A stretch of 37,897 bases of DNA from CAYUIS01 sp964444825 (GTDB lineage: Bacteria > Chloroflexota > Anaerolineae > B4-G1): NCBI GenBank assembly GCA_964444825.1, contig CAYUIS010000038.1:1-37897 (forward strand). The letters run 5' to 3'. Positions 14,881 to 22,359 of this stretch are shown here, piece by piece. Position numbers and translations under genes: made by a program. The notes below the pieces were generated by a model. That model was given only the letters and a program-made list of their open reading frames with translations, did no database searches and was not told where the DNA came from. Each line of letters opens with the position of its first letter. Positions within the stretch are counted from its first letter, which is position 1.

Positions 14881-14920
14881 AATTCCTCGCTTCCAGATTC
14901 CTCGCTGCGCTCGGAATGAC
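14881..14920. repeat. Type-1 palindromic repeat with half copy, supplying the asp23 ribosome-binding site
   Basis: A full imperfect palindrome (14896-14920; arms GATTCCTCGC and TCGGAATGAC) is preceded by a half copy AATTCCTCGCTTCC (14881-14894). On the minus strand the half copy ends GCGAGGAATT, immediately before the asp23 ATG. The element is the whole gap between fabG and asp23. Confidence 0.75.
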
Positions 14921-14941
14921 GGCGCTGCGTAAAGAAGCAGG

Positions 14942-15691
14942 CTATCCCTGCATCACCAGACCACCATCGACCGTAAGCACCTCGCCAGTGATGAAGGCCG
15001 CTTCGTCCGAGGCCAGGAAAGCGACGGCGTAGGCGATCTCCTCAGGACGTCCCATACGCCTCAGCGGCGTCAGCTCAATTGCTCGTTGCCTAAGATCATC
15101 TGGCAGGTCTGCGGTCAGATCAGTGGGGACAAAGCCCGGCGCAACGCAGTTGACGGTGATGCCTCGGGGACCAAGTTCCTTAGCCAGGCTCTTGGTGAAA
15201 CCGATGACGCCTGCCTTCGAGGCGGCGTAATTGGTCTGTCCACCTTGCCCCGCGATCCCCGAGACAGAACTGATATTGATAATCCGTCCCTGGCGCTTTC
15301 GCATCATCGAGCGGGCGGCGGCCTTGGAGCAGTTGAACACACCTTTGAGGTTAATGCGCATCACGGTGTCCCAGTCGTCTTCTTTCATCAACATCAGCAG
15401 TTGATCTCGCGTGGTGCCGGCGTTGTTGACCAGGATATCTATTTGGCCAAAAGTGTCCAGGGTGGTCGTGATCAGTTCTTTGGCCTGCTCAAAGTCACCG
15501 ACATCGGCCTGTTTCGGGATGGCCTCGCCGCCATCGGCCTGGATGGCGGCTACGACCTCCGCAGCAGCCTCAGCGTTCTGATGGTAGTTGACCACTACAC
15601 GCGCGCCTCGGCGCGCCAAGTCCAGGGCGATGGCCCGACCGATACCACGCGAGGCTCCGGTCACAAGAGCGACTTTGTTGTCCAGGTTCAC
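14942..15691 (-). CDS. fabG: 3-oxoacyl-[acyl-carrier-protein] reductase FabG
   Basis: The 249-residue short-chain dehydrogenase has the NADPH site TGASRGIGRA (11-20), NNAG (89-92), and the catalytic triad Ser142, Tyr155 and Lys159 (SSVSGIAGQ, then YAASK). The C-terminal GEVLTVDGGLVMQG is typical of FabG. It reduces beta-ketoacyl-ACP in fatty-acid elongation. It follows fabD by 51 bases with a GTG start behind GGAGG. Acyl carrier protein and fabF, which often come next, are absent here. Confidence 0.95.
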   Translation of the reverse strand: MNLDNKVALVTGASRGIGRAIALDLARRGARVVVNYHQNAEAAAEVVAAIQADGGEAIPKQADVGDFEQAKELITTTLDTFGQIDILVNNAGTTRDQLLMLMKEDDWDTVMRINLKGVFNCSKAAARSMMRKRQGRIINISSVSGIAGQGGQTNYAASKAGVIGFTKSLAKELGPRGITVNCVAPGFVPTDLTADLPDDLRQRAIELTPLRRMGRPEEIAYAVAFLASDEAAFITGEVLTVDGGLVMQG

Positions 15692-15742
15692 TGCTGCCTC
15701 CGCGCGATGCTTATGTTGACGGAAACCGCCTCTGCAAGTCCT

Positions 15743-16672
15743 TCAATCCACTGGTGCTAGGAGAGCGTCCGTGTTCTGTCCTATGACCTGGCGATCTATG
15801 CGCCGCAACAGGCCCGTTAGCACCTGCTTGGGCCCGACCTCGACGAATTGATCTATGCCCTGGTCGATCATCCAGCGCACCGACTCGGTCCAGCGCACGG
15901 GCGAGGTGAGTTGCCGCCCCAGGGCCTCTCGGATGTCGTCCGGATCCGTGAGCGGACCGGCCGTGGCGTTTGCTACAAGCGGCACGGCAGGCTTCTGGAA
16001 CGGCGTCGCGTCGAGAGCCCGCCTGAATTCCTCAGCCGCCTGTTTCATCAGGGGAGAATGGGCGGCCATGCTCACAGCCAGACGAGTGACCCGCTTGGCT
16101 CCCCGTTCTCTCGCCAGTTCCACAGCACGATCCAGAGCGGTCACGGTACCTGAGATGACGAGCTGACCGGGACAGTTGTCGTTGGCGATGCCGACGTATT
16201 CGCCAGTCTGAGATCGACCTGCGGTACAGATGGCCTCCACCGAATCCCGTTCCATCCCAAGAATGGCTGCCATACCGCCTGGAGAGCGGTCGCCCGCCTC
16301 CTTCATCAGCCGTCCGCGTTCCCGAACCAGCTTGAGCCCATCTTCAAACGAGAGGGCTGATGTCGCGACAAGCGCGCTGAATTCCCCCATGCTGTGTCCA
16401 GCCACATAGGCTGGACCGGGAATGGATCTTTCCGGCAGCGCGTGCAGCGCGGCTATGCTGGCGACGAGGATGGCTGGTTGCGTGTTCCACGTATCGTTCA
16501 ACAGGTCGGCGGGTCCCTCAAAGCATATGCGGGATAGGGCGTTGCCCAGGATATGATCGGCCTGATCAAATACATCGCGGGAGGCGGGGAACGTGGTGTA
16601 GAGATCCCGTCCCATCCCTACGTACTGGGAGCCCTGGCCTGGGAAAAGATATGTGATCGGTACGTGGCTCAC
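15743..16672 (-). CDS. fabD: Malonyl-CoA:ACP transacylase FabD
   Basis: The 309-residue enzyme has the FabD features FPGQGSQYVGMG (10-21), the nucleophile elbow GHSMGEFSA (Ser94), and the catalytic His in SMAAHSPLM, ending with QFVEVGPKQVLTGLLRRI. It loads malonyl groups on ACP for fatty-acid synthesis. The GTG start at 16672 has no clear Shine-Dalgarno. The 75-base gap from rpmF contains a strong RNA fold (16685-16738), which may control its translation. plsX and fabH, commonly between rpmF and fabD, are missing. Confidence 0.95.
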   Translation of the reverse strand: MSHVPITYLFPGQGSQYVGMGRDLYTTFPASRDVFDQADHILGNALSRICFEGPADLLNDTWNTQPAILVASIAALHALPERSIPGPAYVAGHSMGEFSALVATSALSFEDGLKLVRERGRLMKEAGDRSPGGMAAILGMERDSVEAICTAGRSQTGEYVGIANDNCPGQLVISGTVTALDRAVELARERGAKRVTRLAVSMAAHSPLMKQAAEEFRRALDATPFQKPAVPLVANATAGPLTDPDDIREALGRQLTSPVRWTESVRWMIDQGIDQFVEVGPKQVLTGLLRRIDRQVIGQNTDALLAPVD

Positions 16673-16684
16673 GTTGATCGTTTG

Positions 16685-16738
16685 GTAAACCAGTGGATAG
16701 GCGCACCGGAAAGGTGCTGACCAGTTTCACGCCTACCC
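16685..16738 (-). other. Structured RNA between rpmF and fabD
   Basis: In the minus-strand transcript, GGGTAGGC (16738-16731) pairs with GCCTATCC (16702-16695) in eight pairs, one of them G-U. An inner hairpin GCACC-TTTCC-GGTGC (16717-16703) stacks directly on this stem. The bulged strand holds GTGAAAC, which could pair with GTTTAC (16690-16685) just before the fabD start, forming a possible pseudoknot. No T-run follows, so it is not a standard terminator. Confidence 0.45.
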
Positions 16739-16747
16739 GTCGGCGCT

Positions 16748-16933
16748 CTATTCTTCCTCGATTTCGATGACCTGCGTGCCGCGATAGGTGCCGCAGGAGA
16801 GGCACACGTGGTGTGGTCGCACGGGGGCACCACACTGGGGACACGTTACCAATTGCGGCTTCTTTAGCTTCCACTGACTGTGCCGGTGTCCTGCCCGGCC
16901 CTTTGATATCTTACGCTTGGGCACTGCGCCCAT
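16748..16933 (-). CDS. rpmF: 50S ribosomal protein L32
   Basis: The 61-residue protein matches zinc-type L32: an N-terminal AVPKRKISKGRAGHRHSQWK, then CPQC (31-34) and CLSC (44-47 region) for zinc, ending GTYRGTQVIEIEEE. The normal start is MAVPK; here an extra Gly gives MGAVPK. AAAGGAG precedes the ATG. It leads the rpmF-fabD-fabG unit from a consensus promoter at 17005-17033. rpmF beside fatty-acid genes is a classic bacterial arrangement coupling ribosome and lipid synthesis. Confidence 0.95.
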   Translation of the reverse strand: MGAVPKRKISKGRAGHRHSQWKLKKPQLVTCPQCGAPVRPHHVCLSCGTYRGTQVIEIEEE

Positions 16934-16951
16934 ATTTCTATGTACTCCTTT

Positions 16952-16978
16952 CTAACGCATCGTCCCTAACACATCGTC
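16952..16978. repeat. Tandem 13-base direct repeat in the rpmF leader
   Basis: CTAACGCATCGTC (16952-16964) and CTAACACATCGTC (16966-16978) differ at one base and have a 14-base period. Both lie in the roughly 65-base leader between the rpmF promoter and its ribosome-binding site. Confidence 0.6.
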
Positions 16979-17004
16979 GAATTCCCTGCATTTGCAGACG
17001 CCGT

Positions 17005-17033
17005 ATTATAGGGGCGGGTATCAAACCTGTCAA
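17005..17033 (-). promoter_or_regulatory. Consensus promoter for rpmF-fabD-fabG and downstream genes
   Basis: On the minus strand TTGACA (17033-17028) and TATAAT (17010-17005) are separated by 17 bases, a perfect sigma70-type promoter. Its -35 overlaps the stop codon of the upstream coiled-coil gene, so the long upstream operon reads into it. Confidence 0.88.
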
Positions 17034-17542
17034 GATGGTTCACTGTCCGGATGTGGAGTGTTTGCTTCGCCTCCGCGCGCTCTGACCTGCTGTTTCTCTC
17101 GCTCGGCTCGGATGGTGTGGATGCCGTTCTCAATCACTGTGAGCGCTTTCTTGAGTTCCTGTTCCAGGCTGCAGAGGACGTCGAACGCATACTCGTCGGC
17201 GCCAGCGCGGATTTGTTCTGCCTCTTGCTCAGCCGCTGCGCGAATGGCAGTCGCGCGCGTCTCGGCCGCCTTGGCGACGGCGTGATCGGCTGTGAGTTGG
17301 GCAGCCTCGCTGCGTGCCAGTGAGACAATACGCTCTGTCTCCTCCTGCGCCTGCGCCAGCGTGCGATCCTTCTCGCGCAAGGTGCGCTCGGCACGGCGAA
17401 CCTCGTCTGGAATTGAGATTCGCATCTGGTCGAGCAAGGGCCAGATGTGACGTTCATCCACGAGGCGTATGCCGCTGAAGGGCAGTTGCGTGCTTCGCTT
17501 GACGATCTCTTCCAGGCGATCTACTAGGTGCAGAATATCCAT
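17030..17542 (-). CDS. Coiled-coil protein (DivIVA/SepIVA-like)
   Basis: From ATG 17542 (GGAGG five bases upstream) the protein has 170 residues. It starts MDILHLVDRLEEIVKRSTQL, then VDERHIWPLLDQMRISIPDEVRRA, followed by a long Ala/Glu/Arg-rich coiled coil (about 60-150) and a polar tail. A conserved N-terminal helix pair with a downstream coiled coil, placed directly after coaD, matches the DivIVA-domain/ATPase-B-like proteins found at this site in Gram-positive-type genomes (SepIVA in mycobacteria). Such proteins act in cell-envelope or septum organisation. The function here is inferred from position and shape only. Confidence 0.75.
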   Translation of the reverse strand: MDILHLVDRLEEIVKRSTQLPFSGIRLVDERHIWPLLDQMRISIPDEVRRAERTLREKDRTLAQAQEETERIVSLARSEAAQLTADHAVAKAAETRATAIRAAAEQEAEQIRAGADEYAFDVLCSLEQELKKALTVIENGIHTIRAEREKQQVRARGGEANTPHPDSEPS

Positions 17543-17569
17543 ATCGGCCTCCGGCATTCAGTCGCGCGA

Positions 17570-18097
17570 TCAATCCCGTAGCGAGAAAAGCGGTACGGGT
17601 TCTTGGTTCTTCTCTCGTTCACGTTGTATGGTCTGTAGCGCTGCTGCGACGTGCGGCGGGACCATGCCGCTGACGTCGCCTTTCAATAATGCGATCTCTC
17701 TCACGATGCTCGAACTGAGAAATGCGTGAGACTGGCGCGTCATCAGGCACACGAACTCGATCTCGGGCGCGAGTTGGCGGTTGGTGAGGGCCATTTGATA
17801 CTCCAGCTCAAAGTCAGAGATGACGCGCAATCCCCGCACAATAGCACTTGCCCCGGACTGGCGGGCGAACTCTACCGTCAGGCCACCGTACGGAGCTACT
17901 TGTACGTTTGTCAGGTGGGCCAGAGCCTCTTGTGCCAGCGCCACACGTGCGTCAACGGCAAACATCAGGTTCTTGGTGGGCTGATCGTAGACGGCGACCA
18001 CAAGTTGATCGAATATCCCAGCGGCACGGATGGCGATGTCGACGTGCCCGAGATGGATCGGATCGAATGTCCCAGGGTAGATGGCCGTACAGGTCAA
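17570..18097 (-). CDS. coaD: Phosphopantetheine adenylyltransferase
   Basis: The 175-residue nucleotidyltransferase has YPGTFDPIHLGHVDI (the T/HxGH motif, about 7-21), the pantetheine-site GGLTVEFARQ, IVRGLRVISDFEYE-like residues (VRGLRVISDFELEYQMA), and the terminal SSSIVREIA. It transfers AMP from ATP to 4'-phosphopantetheine, the next-to-last step of CoA synthesis. The TTG start overlaps the recG stop by four bases and follows AAAGGAG. The link of recG, coaD and fatty-acid genes is functional through CoA supply. Confidence 0.95.
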   Translation of the reverse strand: MTCTAIYPGTFDPIHLGHVDIAIRAAGIFDQLVVAVYDQPTKNLMFAVDARVALAQEALAHLTNVQVAPYGGLTVEFARQSGASAIVRGLRVISDFELEYQMALTNRQLAPEIEFVCLMTRQSHAFLSSSIVREIALLKGDVSGMVPPHVAAALQTIQREREKNQEPVPLFSLRD

Positions 18098-20535
18098 CTG
18101 AGCTCTCCTTTTTCTTCCCAGAATTGCGCAACCCGTCGGGCCAGCAGCCTGTTGGCAGGATCGGCCAACTCTGGGTCAGTCTTGAAAAAGCTGCGGGCGG
18201 CCTCTCGGGCAGCCTCGATCGTGTCGAGATGCATCATGCTGGCCAACTTGAGATCCGGCAGACCGGTCTGCCGGGTGCCGAGGAAATCCCCTGGACCCCG
18301 CATGTCAAGGTCCTTTTGGGCCAGCTCAAAACCATCGTTGGTGGCCTCGACAGCCTGCAGCCGCTCCTGAGCTTCAGGGGAGGAGGATCCGGCTACCAGC
18401 AGGCAGTACGATTTGTGTTCGCCCCGGCCCACGCGACCACGGAACTGGTGAAGCTGTGCCAAGCCGAAACGATCTGCGCTCTCGATCAGCATCACAGTGG
18501 CGTTCGGTACATCGATTCCCACTTCGACTACGGATGTGGAGACCAGGATGTCCATCTTGCCGTGGGAAAAGAGGGCCATCGTGTTCTCCTTCTCCTCGCC
18601 CTTCATCCGTCCATGCAATAGGCCGAGTTGCAGGTCAGGAAAGACCTGCGTCTGGAGTCGTTCATACTCCTCGACGGCTGCCTTGGCCTCGATCTTGTCC
18701 GATTCTTCTACCAGTGGGCAGATGATAAACGCTTGATGCCCTTTGTCGATCTGGCTGCGCAAGAATCGGTATGCGCGCTCCCGCTCAACGGGCAGAATCA
18801 GCCGGGTGGCGATCGGTTGCCGACCAGGTGGCATCTCGTCTATGACCGAGACATCGAGGTGTCCCCACACCGTTAACTCCAACGATCGGGGAATGGGCGT
18901 GGCCGTCATCACCAGAAGGTGCGGGTTGTAGCCCTTCTGGCGCAGTGCGGCTCGCTGGCGCACTCCGAAACGATGCTGCTCATCAATCACCGCTAACGCC
19001 AGTTCTCGAAATTGGACACCCTGTTGAATCAGGGCATGGGTGCCTACTATGATATCGACACTACCATCGGCCAATCCCGTATAGATCTCTTCCCGCTCTG
19101 AGCCGGTGACGTCGCCTGTGAGCAGGTGGATACGGGGTGCACCGCCGGAGCTTGCCCTGAGCCTGTCGAAGGGCTGGGAATCGAAGAGCTTGCTCAAGGT
19201 GCCAAAGTGCTGCTCGGCCAGGATGGCGGTGGGAGCCATTAGGGCCACCTGGGTACCTGCGGCCACGGCCAGCGACATCGCCGCTGCCGCTACGACTGTT
19301 TTGCCCGATCCCACGTCCCCTTGCAACAGCCGATTCATCGGTTGCTCAGAACGAAGGTCGGCCACAATGTGCGACAAGGCTCGCTTTTGCGCGTCAGTGA
19401 GTTGATAGGGCAAGCTGCTGATAAAGCTGTCCAATGGAGCGTCATCCGGGGGCAGGGCTCTTCCCGGCTCTGATCGCCACAAGTGGCGCTGGCGTAGCAG
19501 GCCGATCTGCAACAGGAACAGCTCGTCGAATGCTAAACGGTAGCGAGCCTGGTCCAATGAAGATTGGCTATCTGGAAAGTGAGCCTGAACGATGGCGGTC
19601 TCCAGATCCATCAGCTTCGCTTCCTGTCGGACTGTGGGGGGCAGGTAATCGGGCAGACGCTTGGACCAATAGTCCGTGGTGCGCTTTATCAGTCGCCGCA
19701 GCCACTTGGCGCGGATGCCCGCGGTGAGCGGATAGACCGGCACGAGGCGTGCCGTGTGCAAGAGCTCCCTTTCCAGAGTCTCCCACTCCGGGGAGTTGAA
19801 ACAGAGCTGACCCAAGTACTCGTCCACCTTGCCGCTGATGACGATCTGTTGGCCAGGCTCGATACTATCGTTCAGATAGGGTTGGTTGAACCAGGTGCTC
19901 TGGATCATGCCGGTGCCGTCGGACAGCGTGGCCTGGAACAGGGTGGAGCCGCCGCGAGTTCGGCGTGTGCCTGCGTCCCAAACCTTGGCAATGATGGTGA
20001 CATCTTCCCCATACTCGAGCCGGTTGATGGGCTTGAGCTGCGAATAGTCGTCGTGGCGACGCGGCAGCAGGTAGAGCATATCCCGGATGGTGTGAACGCC
20101 GAGCTTGGCTAGTCGGCTGGCTTGTCGGGGGCCAACTCCCTGCAAAACCGTGACCGAGGAATCGAGGCCTGTGTCACGAGTCGTCTCAGGGGGGGATGGG
20201 GCAGGAGGTCGATGGCCTGGTTCGGGTGTGGTTGGTGCTGGGGTCTCTACGTGCTTCGGCTGCTCGACCGCTCCTGTGGGAGGAACATTCTTGAGCGTTT
20301 CTAATAGTGCAACAATGACCTTTTGGCGCGCGTCGTGATCGGGCAGGCCACTGTAGGTGCGTAACTGGTCTGCGATTCCTCGGATCCAGTCACTGGCTTG
20401 CGGCGGAAAGGATTCTCCTGCTTCCTCTAGCCAGGTGTCGGCGTAGCGGGATAGGCCACCGAAGACGGCCCGGTCTTGACATTTCTCTACCTCTAGTTCG
20501 AGGATTTTGGTCAGTGTCTCAACAGGTAAGGTCAT
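18094..20535 (-). CDS. recG: ATP-dependent DNA helicase RecG, with an in-frame repeat insertion
   Basis: The 813-residue protein is RecG, which regresses stalled forks and branch-migrates junctions. It has an N-terminal extension of about 140 residues, a helix-hairpin-helix-like GVGPRQASRLAKLG, the wedge OB domain (DVTIIAKVWDAG onward), the Walker A GDVGSGKT (about 405-412), DEQH (about 516-519), MTATPIPRSLELT, and the QFRGRVGRGEH motif. Between helicase motifs Ia and Ib it carries an extra segment SQPFDRLRASSGGAPR (about 452-467), encoded by the type-2 palindromic repeat at 19149-19175. Escherichia coli RecG is 693 residues and has no such segment. The insertion is in a surface loop and the frame is intact, so the enzyme is probably active. 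Confidence 0.95.
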   Translation of the reverse strand: MTLPVETLTKILELEVEKCQDRAVFGGLSRYADTWLEEAGESFPPQASDWIRGIADQLRTYSGLPDHDARQKVIVALLETLKNVPPTGAVEQPKHVETPAPTTPEPGHRPPAPSPPETTRDTGLDSSVTVLQGVGPRQASRLAKLGVHTIRDMLYLLPRRHDDYSQLKPINRLEYGEDVTIIAKVWDAGTRRTRGGSTLFQATLSDGTGMIQSTWFNQPYLNDSIEPGQQIVISGKVDEYLGQLCFNSPEWETLERELLHTARLVPVYPLTAGIRAKWLRRLIKRTTDYWSKRLPDYLPPTVRQEAKLMDLETAIVQAHFPDSQSSLDQARYRLAFDELFLLQIGLLRQRHLWRSEPGRALPPDDAPLDSFISSLPYQLTDAQKRALSHIVADLRSEQPMNRLLQGDVGSGKTVVAAAAMSLAVAAGTQVALMAPTAILAEQHFGTLSKLFDSQPFDRLRASSGGAPRIHLLTGDVTGSEREEIYTGLADGSVDIIVGTHALIQQGVQFRELALAVIDEQHRFGVRQRAALRQKGYNPHLLVMTATPIPRSLELTVWGHLDVSVIDEMPPGRQPIATRLILPVERERAYRFLRSQIDKGHQAFIICPLVEESDKIEAKAAVEEYERLQTQVFPDLQLGLLHGRMKGEEKENTMALFSHGKMDILVSTSVVEVGIDVPNATVMLIESADRFGLAQLHQFRGRVGRGEHKSYCLLVAGSSSPEAQERLQAVEATNDGFELAQKDLDMRGPGDFLGTRQTGLPDLKLASMMHLDTIEAAREAARSFFKTDPELADPANRLLARRVAQFWEEKGELS
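19149..19175. repeat. Type-2 palindromic repeat inserted in the recG reading frame
   Basis: The core CCTGAGCCTGTCGAAGG (19156-19172) matches 16 of 17 bases of the nested element at 5925-5941 (reverse strand). On the minus strand it encodes PFDRLRAS in frame within recG, the peptide typically produced by this repeat in many genomes. Confidence 0.8.
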
Positions 20536-20538
20536 AGT

Positions 20539-21384
20539 CTATTGGGCGGTGACTGTGGCCACCCCCAGCCCTTTCGGCCCCACGTGGGCACCAATGATAG
20601 TAGTCACGGCGACGGTGGTCAACTGCGCGGTCTTGGAAAGATCAGCGAGCCGTCGACTAAATACCTCCAGATCAGGGGAGTATGTGTGCAGGATCGCCAA
20701 TCGCTCCAGTGGACCCTGAGCGTGGACGCGATCGATCATCTGCTCGATTGCCCGCTGCCTTGTGCGCACTTGTCCAATATCCCTGACCTTGCCTAGAAAT
20801 ACCTCCACGATCGGTTTGATACGTAGAACCTGGGCAGCTTTGGCGCGAGCCCAGCGCACCCGGCCACTGCGGCGCAGGTATTCCAGTGTGTCGAGCATTG
20901 CACAGACGCGCACGCGAGGTTTCATACCCTCGATCAAGGCCAGGATCTCTCGGGCTCCTTTGTCTTCTGCGGCGGCTTCGGCCGCGGCGATGACGAGCCA
21001 GCCAAGTCCCATTGTGACCTGCTCAGAGTCTACGATGTGGACCTGTACGTCAGGCACATCTTGGGCCGCAAGGTGAGCGACATTGTACATTCCACTCAGA
21101 GTGGCCGAAACGACGATAACGATAAGCTCTTCTGCCTCATTGGCCAGATCGCGATACGCGGCTGTAAACTCGTGAGCCGGTGGGACGGCGGTAGTCGGCA
21201 CGTCTGACATGGAGGGAAGCTGGCGATAAAACTCCTCCCTGCTGAAGCCAGTCGATGTAGGCTCATCGCGGTAGCTGCGATTCCCCACCTGGATGTAGGC
21301 GGGTACGACGGCGATCTTGAGTTGCTCCGACAATTCGGAAGGAATGTCGGATGTGCTGTCGGTGAGAATACGCACTCGGTTCAT
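20539..21384 (-). CDS. DegV family fatty-acid-binding protein (FakB-like) 1
   Basis: The 281-residue protein has DegV features: ILTDSTSDIPSELSEQ, VPAYIQVGNRSYRDE, SDVPTTAVPPAHEF, SATLSGMYNVAHLA, VDSEQVTMGLGWL and the basic RVCAMLDTLEYLRRSGRVRWA. FakB/DegV proteins hold a fatty acid and present it to FakA for phosphorylation. All residues of the lipid-binding motifs look intact. It overlaps the upstream degV by four bases (ATGA) and precedes recG by three bases. Confidence 0.92.
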   Translation of the reverse strand: MNRVRILTDSTSDIPSELSEQLKIAVVPAYIQVGNRSYRDEPTSTGFSREEFYRQLPSMSDVPTTAVPPAHEFTAAYRDLANEAEELIVIVVSATLSGMYNVAHLAAQDVPDVQVHIVDSEQVTMGLGWLVIAAAEAAAEDKGAREILALIEGMKPRVRVCAMLDTLEYLRRSGRVRWARAKAAQVLRIKPIVEVFLGKVRDIGQVRTRQRAIEQMIDRVHAQGPLERLAILHTYSPDLEVFSRRLADLSKTAQLTTVAVTTIIGAHVGPKGLGVATVTAQ

Positions 21385-22325
21385 AGTAACAGTGTGTCTC
21401 TACCAGGCCCTTCGTATACCACCAGGCCCGTACCATCGGGGCCGATATGGGAGGCGAGCAACGGCCCATATAGCAGGATAGGGATTTCTCGATCTGGCAC
21501 GATAGTCTCCAGTCGTTCGCGCAACAACTTGGTCTGTTCTGTCGCGTAGGGCGTGCTCTGCAGGATAGCTATCTGCTTGATATTGGAAAACTCGCTGGCA
21601 AACTCGGCCAGCTTGTCTATCGCCCGCTCAGGGCTGCGGACCTTTTCCATCGGAATAATCTCGCCCTCTTCTATGGCCAGGAAGGGCCTGATGTCCAGCA
21701 TAGTGCCCAGAATTGCCTGGGCCGGGCTGATGAGTCTGCTGTGCTCCAGATAGTCCATCGTGTTGGTAACCAGAACAATATAGATGCGGGGGATGATACC
21801 CCGAATCCGGCGCATGATTTCATCCAAGGAGACCGAATGTTTTGCTAAGCGGGCTGCCTCCTCGACCACGATGCTCAGACCAAGGGAGACTGTCTCGGAA
21901 TTCATCACCACGATATCACAGCGGCCCAGGAACTCACGGGCAGCCTTCTGTGCTTCGCGGCACACTGGACTGAGACTGGCCGAGGAGTGGAGGGAGATGA
22001 TCTGGTTTGTCTGACGAGTCAAAAGGGTGTACGCGCGTCGAAATTGCTCCGTAGTCGGTCCGACGACGCTGGGACGCGCGCGACGGCTCACCATACGGAG
22101 CAACAATGCCTCGTGATCGAGGTCGGTGCCGTCCTGGTACACCTCAGCACCCTCGGGCTGGGGCTGGGTTTCGGGCGATGATTTGGGCCGAGGCGGTAGC
22201 CGGGCAGCCGAGTCAGCGTTCTCTTCGACTTGGATGGTTAGCGGAATGACAGTGATACCCAGTTCCTGGGCGACGTCTGGCGTAATGGTTGCTGCACTGT
22301 CGGTAACGATATGGACTCGGGACAC
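21381..22325 (-). CDS. DegV family fatty-acid-binding protein (FakB-like) 2, divergent, with linker insertion
   Basis: From GTG 22325 (GGAGG upstream), 314 residues start MSRVHIVTDSAATITPDVAQ. It keeps RARPSVVGPTTEQFRRAY, NSETVSLGLSIVVEEAA and a YLEHSRLISPAQ segment. The loop that normally reads SGTYQSA is changed to SASLSPVCREAQ. A Pro/Glu-rich insertion (about residues 37-62, RLPPRPKSSPETQPQPEG) replaces the short loop after the second strand. This suggests a second fatty-acid carrier with a different acyl preference. The gene is 34 bases after fakA. Confidence 0.88.
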   Translation of the reverse strand: MSRVHIVTDSAATITPDVAQELGITVIPLTIQVEENADSAARLPPRPKSSPETQPQPEGAEVYQDGTDLDHEALLLRMVSRRARPSVVGPTTEQFRRAYTLLTRQTNQIISLHSSASLSPVCREAQKAAREFLGRCDIVVMNSETVSLGLSIVVEEAARLAKHSVSLDEIMRRIRGIIPRIYIVLVTNTMDYLEHSRLISPAQAILGTMLDIRPFLAIEEGEIIPMEKVRSPERAIDKLAEFASEFSNIKQIAILQSTPYATEQTKLLRERLETIVPDREIPILLYGPLLASHIGPDGTGLVVYEGPGRDTLLL

Positions 22326-22359
22326 ATGACCTCCGTTCGCAGATAGCCGAGACTCGGGG

